From Alligator mississippiensis (taxonomy: Eukaryota; Chordata; Crocodylia; Alligatoridae), in the NCBI RefSeq assembly GCF_030867095.1, contig NC_081835.1, positions 18,794,501 through 18,858,500 on the forward strand: DNA of 64,000 bases, in the 5' to 3' direction. Of the stretch, positions 63,195 through 64,000 are shown in pieces. A model generated the notes under the pieces. The model did not search any database and was not told the origin of the DNA. It worked only from the letters and a program-made list of their open reading frames with translations. How positions within the stretch are numbered: the first letter of the stretch is position 1; each line of letters begins with the position of its first letter. A program made the position numbers and the translations under genes.

Positions 63195-63345
63195 AGAACT
63201 TTTTCATCTTCAAAACATTTTACAAATACTTATCCTCACATCCCCCATGAGAGGGAGGCTAAATTTATTCCTATTTTACAGAGGGGGGAAGTTATTGGTA
63301 GAGAATGTGTTTTGCTCATAGCTTAGAATGAGGCTGTGTCATCAC
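63195..63345 (+). repeat. MIR-like SINE, second copy in tandem orientation
   Basis: ACTTATCCTCACATCCCCCA then TGAGAGGGAGGCTAAATTTA and CTATTTTACAGAGGGGGGAA match the MIR core (AATCCTCACAACAACCCTAT..CCCCATTTTACAGATGAGG). Confidence 0.7.
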
Positions 63346-64000
63346 TGGATGGAGACCAAAAAGTTGCTGGCTACCAGACCAGTGCTCAAATTGGTAGTTA
63401 TACTTCACTCGTGTTCATATTCTATACTTTCAGCATCCCAGGCTGTGCCAGGCCTTGTGTTTTTGCTGACAGCACAGTAACTGTGAAGGCAAACATTGCA
63501 ACTATTCTTAGTTTCACAATAACTCCAGTACAGCCTGGGAGATCAGAATCGGTTTCCCTTGTGGAAAAGTAACACCAGGCTTGGAATTTTTACCTGGATG
63601 GCCACCGGCCGGGAGAAGGGACCTTTATTCCCAATCTGATCTAGAGAATGGCATGTCCAAACTGTCCTTTCCCTGCTAACATGGGATTATAGCAGGATAA
63701 GAGCTTGATTTCAAGGCCTGTTTTGTTTTCCTCTCCTCCTGCTTTGAGGTATGATTATCTACGCCCACATCTTTCTGAGAGTTCAGAGAAATAAAGACCT
63801 GTTTCCAGAGTGAATGGTTCAAAGTGCCAACCAGCTGCCCCTTAAATCTTCCTTAAGTGCCTTTCCTTCCTACTCAGTTATCTTATTTGTTATCAGGTTC
63901 TGCAGTTAACCAGACACGGTCTGCTAATCCAATACTTGCGCATCAGTCCCATAAAGCTGCAGTTAATTGATGAGCCCAAAGCTCCATGTATATCCCTATT
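63346..64000 (+). other. PODXL2: PODXL2 intron 4, to window end
   Basis: No further exon seen; the gene continues beyond the window. Confidence 0.5.

Overview
The window is vertebrate nuclear DNA, most likely from a crocodilian or closely related sauropsid. This rests on CR1 LINEs of several ages, one RTE-type LINE, tRNA-derived and MIR-like SINEs and hAT-type DNA transposons, with no Alu or L1 recognised. The species call is inference; no database search was possible. Two protein-coding genes are supported, both on the + strand and in the order known from mammals (MCM2 then PODXL2, as on human 3q21).

Region 1-2180 is upstream DNA made largely of degenerate repeats: palindromic units, a minus-strand CR1 scrap and a hAT-like terminus at 1289. 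About 2090-2290 is a CpG-rich promoter with two E2F-type sites and an E-box. MCM2 follows in 16 coding exons (2280-21607). The exons join without a frame break into an 888-residue replicative helicase subunit with the histone-binding tyrosines, zinc finger, Walker A, Walker B and arginine finger intact. Intron 3 (5.9 kb) carries a 5'-truncated CR1 LINE and a decayed full-length hAT transposase gene of the TTF-zinc-finger type (about 6391-8790). Intron 12 carries a second CR1 fragment.

Region 22.7-31.1 kb is intergenic: SINE and CR1 fragments, a palindromic MITE-like patch and a CG/TG microsatellite. A GC-rich promoter (about 31.4-32.1 kb) leads into PODXL2 (endoglycan). Four coding exons are seen: a signal-peptide exon (32104-32155), an acidic sulfotyrosine exon (about 47383-47646), a large mucin exon (59186-60048) and the first exon of the cysteine-containing stalk domain (61683-61757). 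The transmembrane and cytoplasmic exons lie beyond the right edge. The PODXL2 introns hold an old CR1, an RTE-like LINE, a hAT-Charlie-like MITE, SINEs and an exact 66-bp duplication.

The two genes have unrelated jobs: MCM2 drives DNA replication in the nucleus, and PODXL2 is a cell-surface sialomucin. They appear to be passive, syntenic neighbours. No new multi-gene system was found. The most interesting signals are the readable hAT transposase fossil, the 66-bp templated duplication, the tandem in-frame acceptors of PODXL2 exon 2 and the compact MCM2 N-terminus.
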